NCBI GenBank assembly: GCA_947164965.1
Contig: CAMUYR010000017.1
Coordinates: forward strand, 1 to 62,484
Reading direction: 5' to 3'
Length of the DNA: 62,484 nucleotides
Origin: an uncultured Prevotella sp.
GTDB lineage: Bacteria > Bacteroidota > Bacteroidia > Bacteroidales > Bacteroidaceae
Each line of letters starts with the position of its first letter. Position 1 is the first letter of the stretch. A program made the position numbers and the translations under genes. This document shows positions 44,657 to 53,880 of this stretch, one piece after another. Under the pieces are notes generated by a model. That model searched no databases, was not told the DNA's origin, and saw only the letters and a list, made by a program, of their open reading frames with translations.

Positions 44657-45552
44657 AAACACTAGTCGTCATCACAGGACCCACTGCTGTAGGCAAGACG
44701 GCACTAACCATCCGTCTGGCAAAGCATTATCATATACCTATTATTAATGCTGACTCCAGACAGATATACCGTGAACTGAAGATAGGTACTGCTGCCCCGT
44801 CGGACGAGCAGTTGAGGGAGGTGCAGCACTACTTCGTGGGTAATAAGAGCATCGACGACTACTATAATGCATCGATGTATGAGCAGGAAGTGATGACGCT
44901 GTTGGACAAGCTGTTTGAAGAACAACCCCTGCAGGTGCTTTCAGGTGGGTCGATGATGTATATCGACGCTGTATGCAACGGTATCGACGACATTCCAACC
45001 ATTCGCGACGACATCCGCACAGAGATGAAACGCAGATACCAGGAAGAAGGGCTGGAGGCACTTTGCGAAGACCTGAAAAGGCTTGATCCTGAACACTACG
45101 ACATCGTAGACAGACAGAACTACCGACGCGTGATTCATGCCTTGGAGATATGCTATCAGACGGGCAAGACGTACACATCATTCCGCAAACAGGAAAAGAA
45201 GCAACGCCCGTTCCGCATTATCAAGATAGGACTGAACAGAGAGCGTGAGGAACTATATCAGCGCATCAACCACAGGTGCGACGTCATGATGGAAGACGGA
45301 CTGCTGAAGGAGGCCGAGCTGATGTATCCCAAGCGTCATCTGAACGCTCTGAATACGGTAGGTTACAAGGAACTGTTCGACTACTTTGAAAACCGCTGGA
45401 GTCTCGACGAGGCAGTAGAGCGCATGAAGGGCAATACACGTCGCTATGCCCGCAAGCAGCTGACGTGGTTTAAGCGCGACGATAGCGTCCGCTGGTTCCA
45501 CCCTGACGAAGAGGAACAAATTCTGAATTATATCACACAACAATATGAATAA
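44653..45552 (+). CDS. miaA: tRNA dimethylallyltransferase
   Basis: The 299-residue protein has P-loop VVITGPTAVGKTALTIRL, NADSRQIYRELKIGTAAPS and LSGGSMMYIDAVCNGID, then the tRNA-binding insertion and NTVGYKELFDYFENRW. It modifies A37 of tRNAs reading UNN codons. The start is TTG in a TTGA overlap with the lpxA stop, suggesting translational coupling. Its stop overlaps the PBP1A start by 8 bp. Confidence 0.94.
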   Translation: MKTLVVITGPTAVGKTALTIRLAKHYHIPIINADSRQIYRELKIGTAAPSDEQLREVQHYFVGNKSIDDYYNASMYEQEVMTLLDKLFEEQPLQVLSGGSMMYIDAVCNGIDDIPTIRDDIRTEMKRRYQEEGLEALCEDLKRLDPEHYDIVDRQNYRRVIHALEICYQTGKTYTSFRKQEKKQRPFRIIKIGLNREREELYQRINHRCDVMMEDGLLKEAELMYPKRHLNALNTVGYKELFDYFENRWSLDEAVERMKGNTRRYARKQLTWFKRDDSVRWFHPDEEEQILNYITQQYE

Positions 45553-48007
45553 GTATGTTGAAATAGTGCTTCAGGCATTGAGAAAAGCCTGGCTATGGTA
45601 TAAAGGACTGTATAAGGGTAGCAAGTGGTATGTCAAGATACTGGCTGTCTTGGGTACGATAGTAGCAACGTTCTTCCTCTACCTCGTGATGGTAGATATC
45701 AATTTCCTGTGGCTCTTCGGCAAGTCGCCATCGATGAGCGACGTGCGCAATACCCACCCTGCTGAAGCATCTGAGATATATAGTGCGGATGGCAAGATGA
45801 TTGGCAAGTTCTTCAGCGAGAACCGTACACCCGTCACCTTCGACGAGGTGAATCCACAATTCTGGAATGCGCTGGTAGATACGGAGGACGAGCGATTTTA
45901 TAGCCATCATGGCATTGACTATCAGGCTTTTGGAGCTGCCCTGAAGGACTATCTGCTGCATCGTGACGCACGTGGTGCATCGACCATCACCCAACAGCTG
46001 GCCAAGAACCTGTTCCGCGTCCGTACGCAGTATTCAACAGGATTGCTGGGCAATATTCCTGGCTTGAAGATGCTCATTATGAAGAGCAAGGAATGGATTA
46101 CGGCCTACAAGTTGGAGTGGTATTTCTCGAAAGAGGAAATCATCACGATGTATGCCAACACCGTCGACTTCGGTTCGAACGCCTTTGGTATCAAGACAGC
46201 ATCGAAGACCTTCTTTGGCACGTCGCCCAAACATCTGACAACAGAACAGGCTGCTGTACTCGTTGGTCTGCTGAAGGCTACCACCTATTATAACCCACGT
46301 ATCAACCCCAAGAACTCGCTGGCAAGAAGAAACGTGGTGCTGGAGAATATGCGTGGACACGGACATCTGACGAAGGAAGCGTGCGACTCGCTGAAGCAGA
46401 CGGAAATCGAGCTGGATTACAGCGTGGAGAATGCCTACGATGGCGATGCCAACTACTTCCGCGAGGCTGTGGGTGACTATCTGAAAGACTGGTGCGAGGA
46501 GAACGGGTATAACCGTAATGCGCTCTATACTGAAGGCTTTAAGATATACACCACCCTCGATATGCGTATGCAGAAATATGCTGAGGAGGCTGCTATCAAG
46601 CAGATGAAACAGGTGCAGAAGACCTTCAACCAGCATTGGGGAACCACCAACCCCTGGCAGGATGAGAACCATCGCGAGATACCTCACTTCATTGAGGATC
46701 TGGCCAAGAAGACACCTTATTATAAAATATTGGAGCAGAAATTCCAGGGGAATGAGGATTCTATCAACTATTACCTGAATCTGCCTCACCCCGTGAAGCT
46801 CTTCGACTATGAGAACGGAACCATCGAGAAAGTGATTTCGACGATGGACTCTATCCGCTATATGGAACACTTCATGCATTGTGGCTTCGTGGCTATCGAA
46901 CCGCATACTGGACACGTGAAAGCATGGGTGGGCGATGTCGACTTCAAGACGTGGAAATATGATAAGGTGACAGCCATGCGCCAACCAGGCTCTACCTTCA
47001 AGCTCTTTGTCTATGCGGAGGCTATGAATCAGGGCATCACCCCTTGCGACACGCGTAAGGACGAATTCTTCTCGATGAAGGTGATGGATCATGGCAAGGA
47101 GGTGACGTGGGCACCTACCAATGCGGACGGACGATTCTCAGGTGCTAACATCACTCTGAAACAGGCCTTTGCCATGAGTATCAACTCTGTGGCTGTGCGC
47201 TTGGGACAGGAATGTGGCATCGACCGTATCGCCAAGACTGCTCACGATATGGGTATCAAGTCGAAACTGGACGAAACACCCGCTTTGGCGCTGGGTTCGA
47301 GCGATGTCAATCTGCTGGAGTTGGTGAACGCCTACTGTACACCTGTCAATGACGGACGCATGCACGACCCCATCCTGATTACGCGCATTGTGAACCGTGA
47401 TGGCGACGTCATCTACGAAGCACCCACAGAGCAGCAGCAGGTACAATCGTATCGTAGTGCCTACCTCACACAGCAGTTGCTGATGGGTGGCATGAGCGGC
47501 ACCAGTTCACGACTAATGGGATTTGTTGGTTACGACAAAGCACAAGATACCGATTTTGGAGGTAAGACAGGCACATCGAACAACCACTCTGATGCCTGGT
47601 TTATTGGCACTACACCAAAGCTGGTATGTGGTGCGTGGGTAGGTGGCGAATATCGCTGCATACACTTCCGCACAGGACAGCTGGGACAGGGTAACCGCAC
47701 GGCATTGCCCATCTGTGGCTACTTCCTTGCTTCTGTGCTGAACGACCCAGCCTTCAAACAATATCGTGCTAAGTTTGGTGCGCCAAAGGATGACACCTTG
47801 CTCAACAGCATGTATGCATGCGGAGGTTACTTCAATGCTGGTTCCGACTCCGATTCTATTTCGGTAGACAGTCTTGGTGTCGTATTGGATCGGATTGAGG
47901 AAGTGGTCGACGAGAACGGTAATCCTGTTCCTGCCCCCACGGCTCCTGCTCAACCTGCTACGCCATCGGAGACACCAGCTGCAGCTGAAGAACCCAAGAA
48001 TGAGTAA
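45545..48007 (+). CDS. class A penicillin-binding protein (PBP1A type)
   Basis: The 820-residue protein has a cytoplasmic start and a membrane helix about 28-52. The GT51 transglycosylase domain (about 85-260) has EDERFYSHHGIDYQAFG and GASTITQQLAKNLFR. The transpeptidase domain (about 440-760) has the catalytic Ser in QPGSTFKLF, SIN in AMSINSVAV and the KTG box in GGKTGTSNNHSDAWFIGT. The C-terminus is a Pro/Ala-rich tail. It polymerises and cross-links peptidoglycan in the periplasm. Confidence 0.93.
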   Translation: MNKYVEIVLQALRKAWLWYKGLYKGSKWYVKILAVLGTIVATFFLYLVMVDINFLWLFGKSPSMSDVRNTHPAEASEIYSADGKMIGKFFSENRTPVTFDEVNPQFWNALVDTEDERFYSHHGIDYQAFGAALKDYLLHRDARGASTITQQLAKNLFRVRTQYSTGLLGNIPGLKMLIMKSKEWITAYKLEWYFSKEEIITMYANTVDFGSNAFGIKTASKTFFGTSPKHLTTEQAAVLVGLLKATTYYNPRINPKNSLARRNVVLENMRGHGHLTKEACDSLKQTEIELDYSVENAYDGDANYFREAVGDYLKDWCEENGYNRNALYTEGFKIYTTLDMRMQKYAEEAAIKQMKQVQKTFNQHWGTTNPWQDENHREIPHFIEDLAKKTPYYKILEQKFQGNEDSINYYLNLPHPVKLFDYENGTIEKVISTMDSIRYMEHFMHCGFVAIEPHTGHVKAWVGDVDFKTWKYDKVTAMRQPGSTFKLFVYAEAMNQGITPCDTRKDEFFSMKVMDHGKEVTWAPTNADGRFSGANITLKQAFAMSINSVAVRLGQECGIDRIAKTAHDMGIKSKLDETPALALGSSDVNLLELVNAYCTPVNDGRMHDPILITRIVNRDGDVIYEAPTEQQQVQSYRSAYLTQQLLMGGMSGTSSRLMGFVGYDKAQDTDFGGKTGTSNNHSDAWFIGTTPKLVCGAWVGGEYRCIHFRTGQLGQGNRTALPICGYFLASVLNDPAFKQYRAKFGAPKDDTLLNSMYACGGYFNAGSDSDSISVDSLGVVLDRIEEVVDENGNPVPAPTAPAQPATPSETPAAAEEPKNE

Positions 48008-49751
48008 ACGTCAAACAGAAAAGATAGATCTTGATAATCACGAGTGGCAACAGGCACTTGAGATTATTCAGAACACCCGTCGCTCGCTATTCCTTACTGG
48101 AAAAGCGGGGACGGGTAAATCAACCTTTTTGCGATATATCTCGCAAAATACAAAAAAGAAGCACGTCATACTGGCGCCTACGGGTATTGCTGCCATCAAT
48201 GCTGGAGGGCAGACGTTGCACTCATTCTTCAAGATACCCTTCCACCCGCTAGTGCCCAACGACGAGCGCTATAATGCTCGTAACATTCGTAAGACGTTGA
48301 AATACAGCGGGGTGACCACGAAACTGCTGCGTGAACTGGAACTCATCATCATCGACGAGATATCAATGGTGCGAGCAGACATCATCGACTTTATCGACAA
48401 GGTGCTACGCATCTATTGTCGCAATATGCGCGAACCGTTTGGTGGCAAACAACTGTTGCTTGTGGGCGATATCTTCCAGTTGGAACCAGTCATCAAGGAA
48501 GACGAATGGCGACTGATGCAGCCCTTCTATCCTTCAGCCTATTTCTTCGATGCCAAGGTGTGGCAACAGATGCAGCTGGTAAGTATTGAGCTGCGTAAGG
48601 TATATCGTCAGAACGACAGCGAGTTTATAGGCATCTTAGACCGTATTCGCCAAAACCAGACGACAGATGGCGACCTGAAGCTCATCAATTCACGCGTGGG
48701 TAGTCCTGTGGGCAACACGTCGAATGCGCTTGAAATCACACTGGCTACGCGACGTGATACAGTAGACTGGATCAACGAACAAAAACTCTCAGAACTGGAT
48801 GGTGGCACTGCGACATTCCAGGGTGTCATCAAGGGCGAGTTTCCACTCTCTTCTCTACCCGCTCCTATGGATCTGGAAATCAAGCCTGGCGCACAGGTTA
48901 TCTTTGTGAAGAACGATAAGGAGAAGCGATGGGTGAATGGCACCATTGGTATCGTGATTGGTATTGACGAGGAGGAAGGTCTCATTGGCGTTTGCGATGA
49001 AGACGGAAACGAATATGATGTCGGATTGGAGGTGTGGGAAAACATGCGCTATACTTTCGACGAGAAAGAAAAGAAGATTGTAGAAGAGCAGCTGGGCACC
49101 TTCACGCAGTTCCCCTTGCGATTGGCATGGGCCATTACCGTTCATAAGAGCCAGGGACTCACCTTCCGCCAGGTAAAGATCGACTTCTCTGGAGGTGGCG
49201 CCTTTGCTGGTGGACAGACCTATGTGGCGTTATCGCGCTGTACGTCGCTGAAGGGTATCACGCTGGAAGAACCCATCCGTCGTTCTGACATCTTCGTACG
49301 TCCTGAGGTCGTAGCTTTTGCACGTCGCTTCAACGATGGACAGATGATGCGCAAAGCCATATACGAAAGCAAAGCCGATCAGGAATATCACGATGCGGTT
49401 AAAGCGTTCGACCATCAGGACTTCGACAGTTTCCTGAAGTATTTCTTCCTGGCTATCCATTCGCGTTACGATATCGAAAAACCTGTCGTACAGCGTTATA
49501 TCCGCAGGAAGCTGGGTATCATACTCCGTCAGAAAGAAGAAATAGATTCGCTAAAAAATGAAATACTCCGACGAGAAAATTTATTAAAGCGTCTGGCTGT
49601 GGAGTATGTCCTGCTGGGCAAGGAGTGTGAACAGGAACACATGACGGAAGCTGCTATCCGCAATTACGAGAAAGCATTGGAACTCTGTCCTGACCACCCA
49701 GATGCCAATCGCAGACTGAAGAAACTAAAAAAGAACGACTCCCACAAATGA
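48000..49751 (+). CDS. PIF1/RecD-like DNA helicase with TPR tail
   Basis: The 583-residue protein starts MSKRQTEKIDLDNHEWQQAL, overlapping the PBP1A stop by 8 bp. Superfamily 1B motifs are Walker A FLTGKAGTGKSTFL (34-41 core), Walker B IIDEISMVRAD, GDIFQLEPV, the late motif AITVHKSQGLTF and YVALSRCTSLKGI. The last 45 residues form a TPR-like helix pair (MTEAAIRNYEKALELCPDHP). It is probably a 5'-3' helicase in DNA repair or replication; a specific role is not evident. A terminator overlaps its stop codon. Confidence 0.88.
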   Translation: MSKRQTEKIDLDNHEWQQALEIIQNTRRSLFLTGKAGTGKSTFLRYISQNTKKKHVILAPTGIAAINAGGQTLHSFFKIPFHPLVPNDERYNARNIRKTLKYSGVTTKLLRELELIIIDEISMVRADIIDFIDKVLRIYCRNMREPFGGKQLLLVGDIFQLEPVIKEDEWRLMQPFYPSAYFFDAKVWQQMQLVSIELRKVYRQNDSEFIGILDRIRQNQTTDGDLKLINSRVGSPVGNTSNALEITLATRRDTVDWINEQKLSELDGGTATFQGVIKGEFPLSSLPAPMDLEIKPGAQVIFVKNDKEKRWVNGTIGIVIGIDEEEGLIGVCDEDGNEYDVGLEVWENMRYTFDEKEKKIVEEQLGTFTQFPLRLAWAITVHKSQGLTFRQVKIDFSGGGAFAGGQTYVALSRCTSLKGITLEEPIRRSDIFVRPEVVAFARRFNDGQMMRKAIYESKADQEYHDAVKAFDHQDFDSFLKYFFLAIHSRYDIEKPVVQRYIRRKLGIILRQKEEIDSLKNEILRRENLLKRLAVEYVLLGKECEQEHMTEAAIRNYEKALELCPDHPDANRRLKKLKKNDSHK

Positions 49752-49768
49752 GAGTCGCTCTTTTATTC
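49732..49768 (+). terminator. rho-independent terminator overlapping a stop codon
   Basis: CGACTC (49736-49741) pairs with GAGTCG (49752-49757); the loop contains the helicase stop TGA (49749-49751), and CTCTTTTATT follows. Confidence 0.7.
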
Positions 49769-49773
49769 TTAAC

Positions 49774-49836
49774 GTCAGACATCAGACTTCTGACATCAGA
49801 CTTCTGACATCTTACTTCTGACATCTGACATCTTAC
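49774..49836. repeat. 7-bp tandem array between convergent genes, 9 units
   Basis: The units are GTCAGAC, ATCAGAC, TTCTGAC, ATCAGAC, TTCTGAC, ATCTTAC, TTCTGAC, ATCTGAC, ATCTTAC. The array lies between the helicase terminator and the ilvC stop. Confidence 0.85.
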
Positions 49837-49848
49837 ATCACCCATCTC

Positions 49849-50898
49849 TTAGTCTTCCTGATACTCAGGACGCAGCTTGCGAACGGTCTCTCCAGCACGC
49901 CACATCTCCTGATTACGCATAGCCTCGAGCTCCTTCTCCAAACCAGCACGATAGTCGGGCTTCGAGTTGGCATCGATAGTGATCTGAGCCTCGTTACCCG
50001 TCTGTACAGAGTAGTACAGCCACTCCATCACAGGCTTGATAGCGTCGTGGAAACGGGGAGCCCAGTCGAGAGCGCCACGCTGAGCAGTCGTCGAGCAGTT
50101 AGCGTACATCCAGTCCATACCCTTAGCACCAAACAACGGGCCAAGGCTCTGTGTCAGCTCCTCAACAGTCTCGTTGAAAGCCTCCGAAGGAGAGTGACCG
50201 TGCTCACGGAGCACCTCATACTGAGCCAGCAGCAGACCCTGGATAGCACCCATCAGCGAACCACGCTCACCTGTCAGGTCAGAGGTAGCCTCACGCTGGA
50301 ATGTTGTCTCGAACATATAGCCTGCACCAATACCGATACCAAAGGCCAGTGTCTTCTCCTTAGCCTTGCCAGTAGCGTCCTGATAAATAGCGTATGAGCA
50401 GTTCAGACCACGACCCTCGCAGAACATAGTGCGGAGGCTGGTACCAGAACCCTTAGGAGCAACCATGATAACGTCTACGTCTGCAGGAGGAACAACACCT
50501 GTACGATCGCTCCAGTTGATAGCGAAGCCATGAGAATAGTAAAGCGTCTTACCAGGCTTCAGATATTTCTTAATGGTAGGCCACTGCTGAATCTGACCAG
50601 CATCAGAGAGCAACATGCAGAGGATAGTACCCTTCTCAGCAGCCTCTTCGATAGAGAACAGCGTCTTGCCTGGTACCCAGCCATCAGCCACAGCCTTGTC
50701 GTAGGTCTTACCCTGACGCTGACCAACGATAACGTTGAAGCCATTGTCACGCAGGTTGCAAGCCTGACCAGGACCCTGTACGCCATAACCGATAACGGCG
50801 ATTACCTCATCCTTTAATACTTCACGTGCCTTCTCAAGTGAGAACTCCTTGCTGGTGACTACAGTTTCGATCACGCCACCAAAATTCATTTCTGCCAT
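49849..50898 (-). CDS. ilvC: ketol-acid reductoisomerase, class I
   Basis: The 349-residue protein is class I length. The NADP motif is IAVIGYGVQGPGQACNLRDN, MLLSDAGQIQQWP follows, and the Mg-binding and helical domain has QREATSDLTGERGSLMGAIQG and EELTQSLGPLF. It makes dihydroxy-isovalerate and -methylvalerate in valine, leucine and isoleucine synthesis. It has its own promoter and a structured leader of about 150 nt, apart from the ilvD-B-N operon upstream. Confidence 0.95.
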   Translation of the reverse strand: MAEMNFGGVIETVVTSKEFSLEKAREVLKDEVIAVIGYGVQGPGQACNLRDNGFNVIVGQRQGKTYDKAVADGWVPGKTLFSIEEAAEKGTILCMLLSDAGQIQQWPTIKKYLKPGKTLYYSHGFAINWSDRTGVVPPADVDVIMVAPKGSGTSLRTMFCEGRGLNCSYAIYQDATGKAKEKTLAFGIGIGAGYMFETTFQREATSDLTGERGSLMGAIQGLLLAQYEVLREHGHSPSEAFNETVEELTQSLGPLFGAKGMDWMYANCSTTAQRGALDWAPRFHDAIKPVMEWLYYSVQTGNEAQITIDANSKPDYRAGLEKELEAMRNQEMWRAGETVRKLRPEYQED

Positions 50899-51048
50899 AA
50901 TGCAATTGTTGTTTTTAAATTGTTATACTTATCCCTGTGTACTATGCCAGCCCTACCCGAGAGCCGGACGCTTGGTGCTTACCACCGCCATTTTGTTAGT
51001 CCACTCACATCCTACACGAGGATACGACGAGGGGTTAACTAAATAAAT
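50899..51048 (-). promoter_or_regulatory. ilvC 5' leader with short ORF and hairpins
   Basis: Between the promoter and the ilvC start lies a GC-rich leader. It holds a 12-codon frame (50991-50953, M-A-V-V-S-T-K-R-P-A-L-G) and a CCGGC / GCTGG stem. Two Val and one Leu hint at attenuation, but no T-run terminator is present. Confidence 0.35.
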
Positions 51049-51055
51049 ATGGCTG

Positions 51056-51087
51056 CAAAGGTAACAAATTGTCACTAAACAGCCAAA
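51056..51087 (-). promoter_or_regulatory. ilvC promoter
   Basis: The minus strand has TACCTTTG (51063-51056) and TTTG at 51087-51084, with 20 bp between. Confidence 0.7.
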
Positions 51088-51115
51088 TTATCTTTCACTT
51101 TTTAACCTTTTTAGC

Positions 51116-51844
51116 TTAAAATAGTTCCGCAGGGATAAGTTGCTTGGCATTGTTGAAGTCATCCACCGTATCGAGCTCGATAGAGAAAAAGTCGGTGGTA
51201 TCAACAATGCGGAACGTATGTCCCTGAGGAATCAGTCGCTCGAAGGCGCGCTCATAGAACACGTCGATAAGTCCTTCGCGCTCTATCATTTGCTCTAGTT
51301 CACGGAACAGGGCGATGCTGTATTCTGCTGTCATCTTCTCGAAGCCAACACTCTCGCCTATCGCTTTCTCGATGCTGCAAACCTTGCTGATTTCCACCAC
51401 ACGATTGTCTGCATCGACGATGACCTTGATTTCCTCATCGCCCAACTCATGACGGTTCAATGCCAATGCGCTACCCTCTGCAGAGAGTACGGCACGGATA
51501 ATCTGCGGATCGAAGAGGATGTCGCTATCAGAGAGCAGGAAGGTGTGTCCCTCCGTATAGGGACGCGTCATCCAAAGCGAGAAGATATTGTTGTTGTGTT
51601 CGTAGTCAGCATTGTGGATGAAGTGAATAGGCACTTCAGGATAATGCGTCGTGAGGAAGTCACGAATCATCTCAGCACGATAACCAGTCACTACAACCAA
51701 TTCTGTGATGCCAGCTTGAAGCATCGCATCGACGGTGCGCTGCAACAATGTGCGCTCACCAATCTTCAGCAGGCACTTGGGGCACTCGTCTGTCAATGGA
51801 CGCAGACGCTTGGCCATTCCTGCAGCTAATATTACTCCTATCAT
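51116..51844 (-). CDS. LicC-like nucleotidyltransferase (CTP:phospho-alcohol type)
   Basis: The 242-residue protein is a GT-A nucleotidyltransferase with VILAAGMAKRLRPLTDECPKC, VVVTGYRAEMIRDF, the LicC-like stretch NADYEHNNNIFSLWM and metal-binding DSDILFD. Relatives activate phosphocholine, phosphoethanolamine or inositol phosphate with CTP. As the last gene of an operon with a CDP-alcohol phosphotransferase, it most likely makes the CDP-activated head group. The substrate is unknown. Confidence 0.8.
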   Translation of the reverse strand: MIGVILAAGMAKRLRPLTDECPKCLLKIGERTLLQRTVDAMLQAGITELVVVTGYRAEMIRDFLTTHYPEVPIHFIHNADYEHNNNIFSLWMTRPYTEGHTFLLSDSDILFDPQIIRAVLSAEGSALALNRHELGDEEIKVIVDADNRVVEISKVCSIEKAIGESVGFEKMTAEYSIALFRELEQMIEREGLIDVFYERAFERLIPQGHTFRIVDTTDFFSIELDTVDDFNNAKQLIPAELF

Positions 51845-51846
51845 AT

Positions 51847-51874
51847 TTCTTAACTCTTAATTCTTAACTCTTAA
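51847..51874. repeat. 7-bp tandem array, flippase-cytidylyltransferase junction, 4 units
   Basis: On the minus strand the units alternate TTAAGAG and TTAAGAA. The array includes the last codons and stop of the flippase-like gene and ends 2 bases before the next ATG. Confidence 0.85.
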
Positions 51875-52901
51875 TTTTCATCAGCGCCATACCTATCGCT
51901 ATCCAGAAGATCTCACGAACACGACAGATAATACTGACGAAGATACCCAATGCAGCACTCAGTCCAAGGGCAGCTATAGACAGCACGAAGCCGCCCTCCT
52001 GCACACCTATCTGCATAGGCAGGAAACCTATCAGATTGGCAAAGAGCGTGGTAAACGACACGATGAGTATGGAGTGCAGGAACGTCAGCGTGAGACCTCC
52101 CAGACCTCCACCACAATCGATACCAAAGAGCAGCAACATAAACATCACTTCTGAGCTCTGTACCACTCGCGAGAAATATTCGAAAACGAGACTGGTATAG
52201 AAAGCCTTCGTGTCCTGACTATACAAAGCCGATATCTGACTGTCGATATTACGCAAAGCCTCAGCATGGCGCCCACGGAAACGACGACTCCATCCTTTCA
52301 GTCCTGGAATCTTTCCAATAATGCCCAACACATAGACCACAAACCCTTTGCGATAGCCACGTGCGAACAAATAGAATGCAGCCAGACAGAACAGCACGAT
52401 AATGCCCAGTACGATGCCAATGGCTGGTGTGATAGGCAGATCGCCAATAGCTGCCAGTATCAGATAAATGAAAATGCTGATAAACCAAAACCAGAAATGG
52501 GCAAAGAAATGCATCATGGCATACAGAATCACGCTGGACGTCGCATGTTGCTTGTCTATATCCTTCGATAGCTCCATGATGCGATAAGGCTCACCACCCA
52601 ATCCGCCCACAGGCGTGGCATAGTTCAGCGCATAGCCTGTGATGGTAAGACGATAGATGCGCCAGAAGCTGACTGGTACCTCACCCTGCAGATTTCCTTT
52701 GATGATGGCACGCCAGGCTACAGCATTCAGTCCATAGACCAACAGCCACACACCCAGGATAGGTATCAGCCAATAGCCCGCATGGCAGATATGCTCCCAT
52801 AGTTCAACGAAACTGACGTCGAACGTGAAGAGCATGACTACGCAAGCAGCACAGCCAAGGAAGAAAAACAGGTTGTTGAGTCGTTGCTTAGTCCAAGTCA
52901 T
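51864..52901 (-). CDS. LPG-synthase-TM-family flippase-like membrane protein
   Basis: The 345-residue protein has eight or nine membrane helices and the UPF0104/AglD2 signature (AWRAIIKGNLQGEVPVSFWRIY; GYALNYATPVGGLGGEPYRIMEL; LPMQIGVQEGGFVLSIAALG). Family members flip or modify phospholipids. There is no soluble lysyl-transferase domain, so a transport or flippase role is more likely. It overlaps the upstream CDP-alcohol transferase gene by 14 bp. The C-terminus is formed by the repeat array. Confidence 0.8.
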   Translation of the reverse strand: MTWTKQRLNNLFFFLGCAACVVMLFTFDVSFVELWEHICHAGYWLIPILGVWLLVYGLNAVAWRAIIKGNLQGEVPVSFWRIYRLTITGYALNYATPVGGLGGEPYRIMELSKDIDKQHATSSVILYAMMHFFAHFWFWFISIFIYLILAAIGDLPITPAIGIVLGIIVLFCLAAFYLFARGYRKGFVVYVLGIIGKIPGLKGWSRRFRGRHAEALRNIDSQISALYSQDTKAFYTSLVFEYFSRVVQSSEVMFMLLLFGIDCGGGLGGLTLTFLHSILIVSFTTLFANLIGFLPMQIGVQEGGFVLSIAALGLSAALGIFVSIICRVREIFWIAIGMALMKIKS

Positions 52902-53877
52902 CAGCTATCTTCTTGCAGAATGCCTCGTGGCGATGATTGACATAATACCATAGCAGTCCCATACCCACGATCTCCCAGACAAAGTTCATCACGGGAACAT
53001 CGAGCAGGCAGAACAGGAAGAGCCAGAACGAACGGAAATTAAACGTCAGCAGACCATTCCAGAAGATGACAGGCAGCGATGCATCGTGGAAACGCTTGCG
53101 CACCTGCTCAGGAATATTATCTGTTGATCCAAATTTCTCACGCAGCTTCTGCATCAGGCGTTGGAACTGTGGCGTGGTAGCCTCCTGCTTCTTCGTATAG
53201 TCAATATACGACTTCTGGAAATAACGCTCCACAAAACTGGTGTTCTCATCCATCGCATCATATATCTCCTGCTGACGTTTCGAATTGTCAAGCTCAGAAC
53301 CCTTCTCACCCTTCAGGAAAAAGAGGTGCACCTGAATATAATAGTCAGCCAGGCGCTGTTGGCCAGCAAGACCTGCGATACCAGAAATGATACCAAGAAT
53401 ATACACCACGACTGTGGCAATAATCGTGTTCTGCTCCGTATTTTCGATACCCAGCAAACTGAACTCCAAATCATGATGCAGGTAGAAACGATAAACCAGC
53501 GCATGATAGATGGGAATGAACCAGGCAAAACCTGCCACACCATCCAGAATACGACCTAAACGACTCTTCTTGCCTGACAGACGGGCCAGCTGTCCATCCG
53601 TACAGTCAAAGATATCAGCAATCATCAACAGCACAATGGCGATGATATTCATGGACATTCCCCACCATCCGCTATAATAGAAGCTGCCACAGGCAAAGAA
53701 GATAGCGCTGGCTGCACCAATAATCATCGACCAGATGGTGATGGTATTGGGATGGATATCAAACTTATTGAAGAAGACTGCCAGATAATAACAGAAAGGA
53801 CGGATGACATGGAGGTCAAGCCAGTCTTCCGTCTCTGTAGATTTTAATGTCGCAGAAAAATTCTTATTTTTCTCCAT
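52888..53877 (-). CDS. CDP-alcohol phosphatidyltransferase, atypical
   Basis: The 329-residue protein has six or more membrane helices. The CDP-alcohol motif is D91-x2-D94-G95-x2-A98-R99-x8-G108-x3-D112-x3-G116 (DCTDGQLAR, GRILDGVAG). The fourth Asp of the family motif, usually the catalytic base, is Gly here. A soluble loop of about 80 residues (about 185-265) makes it longer than the typical 200. It should transfer a phospho-alcohol from a CDP donor to a lipid acceptor, if active. Second gene of a four-gene operon. Confidence 0.82.
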   Translation of the reverse strand: MEKNKNFSATLKSTETEDWLDLHVIRPFCYYLAVFFNKFDIHPNTITIWSMIIGAASAIFFACGSFYYSGWWGMSMNIIAIVLLMIADIFDCTDGQLARLSGKKSRLGRILDGVAGFAWFIPIYHALVYRFYLHHDLEFSLLGIENTEQNTIIATVVVYILGIISGIAGLAGQQRLADYYIQVHLFFLKGEKGSELDNSKRQQEIYDAMDENTSFVERYFQKSYIDYTKKQEATTPQFQRLMQKLREKFGSTDNIPEQVRKRFHDASLPVIFWNGLLTFNFRSFWLFLFCLLDVPVMNFVWEIVGMGLLWYYVNHRHEAFCKKIADDLD

Positions 53878-53880
53878 ATA

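Noticed and set aside
46034..47092. 352-codon open frame on the minus strand
   Set aside because: It is a shadow of the PBP1A gene, whose catalytic motifs run through the whole interval on the + strand.
49774..49836. CRISPR-like array
   Set aside because: Units are 7 bp without spacers, so it is a simple tandem repeat. No cas gene is present in the window.
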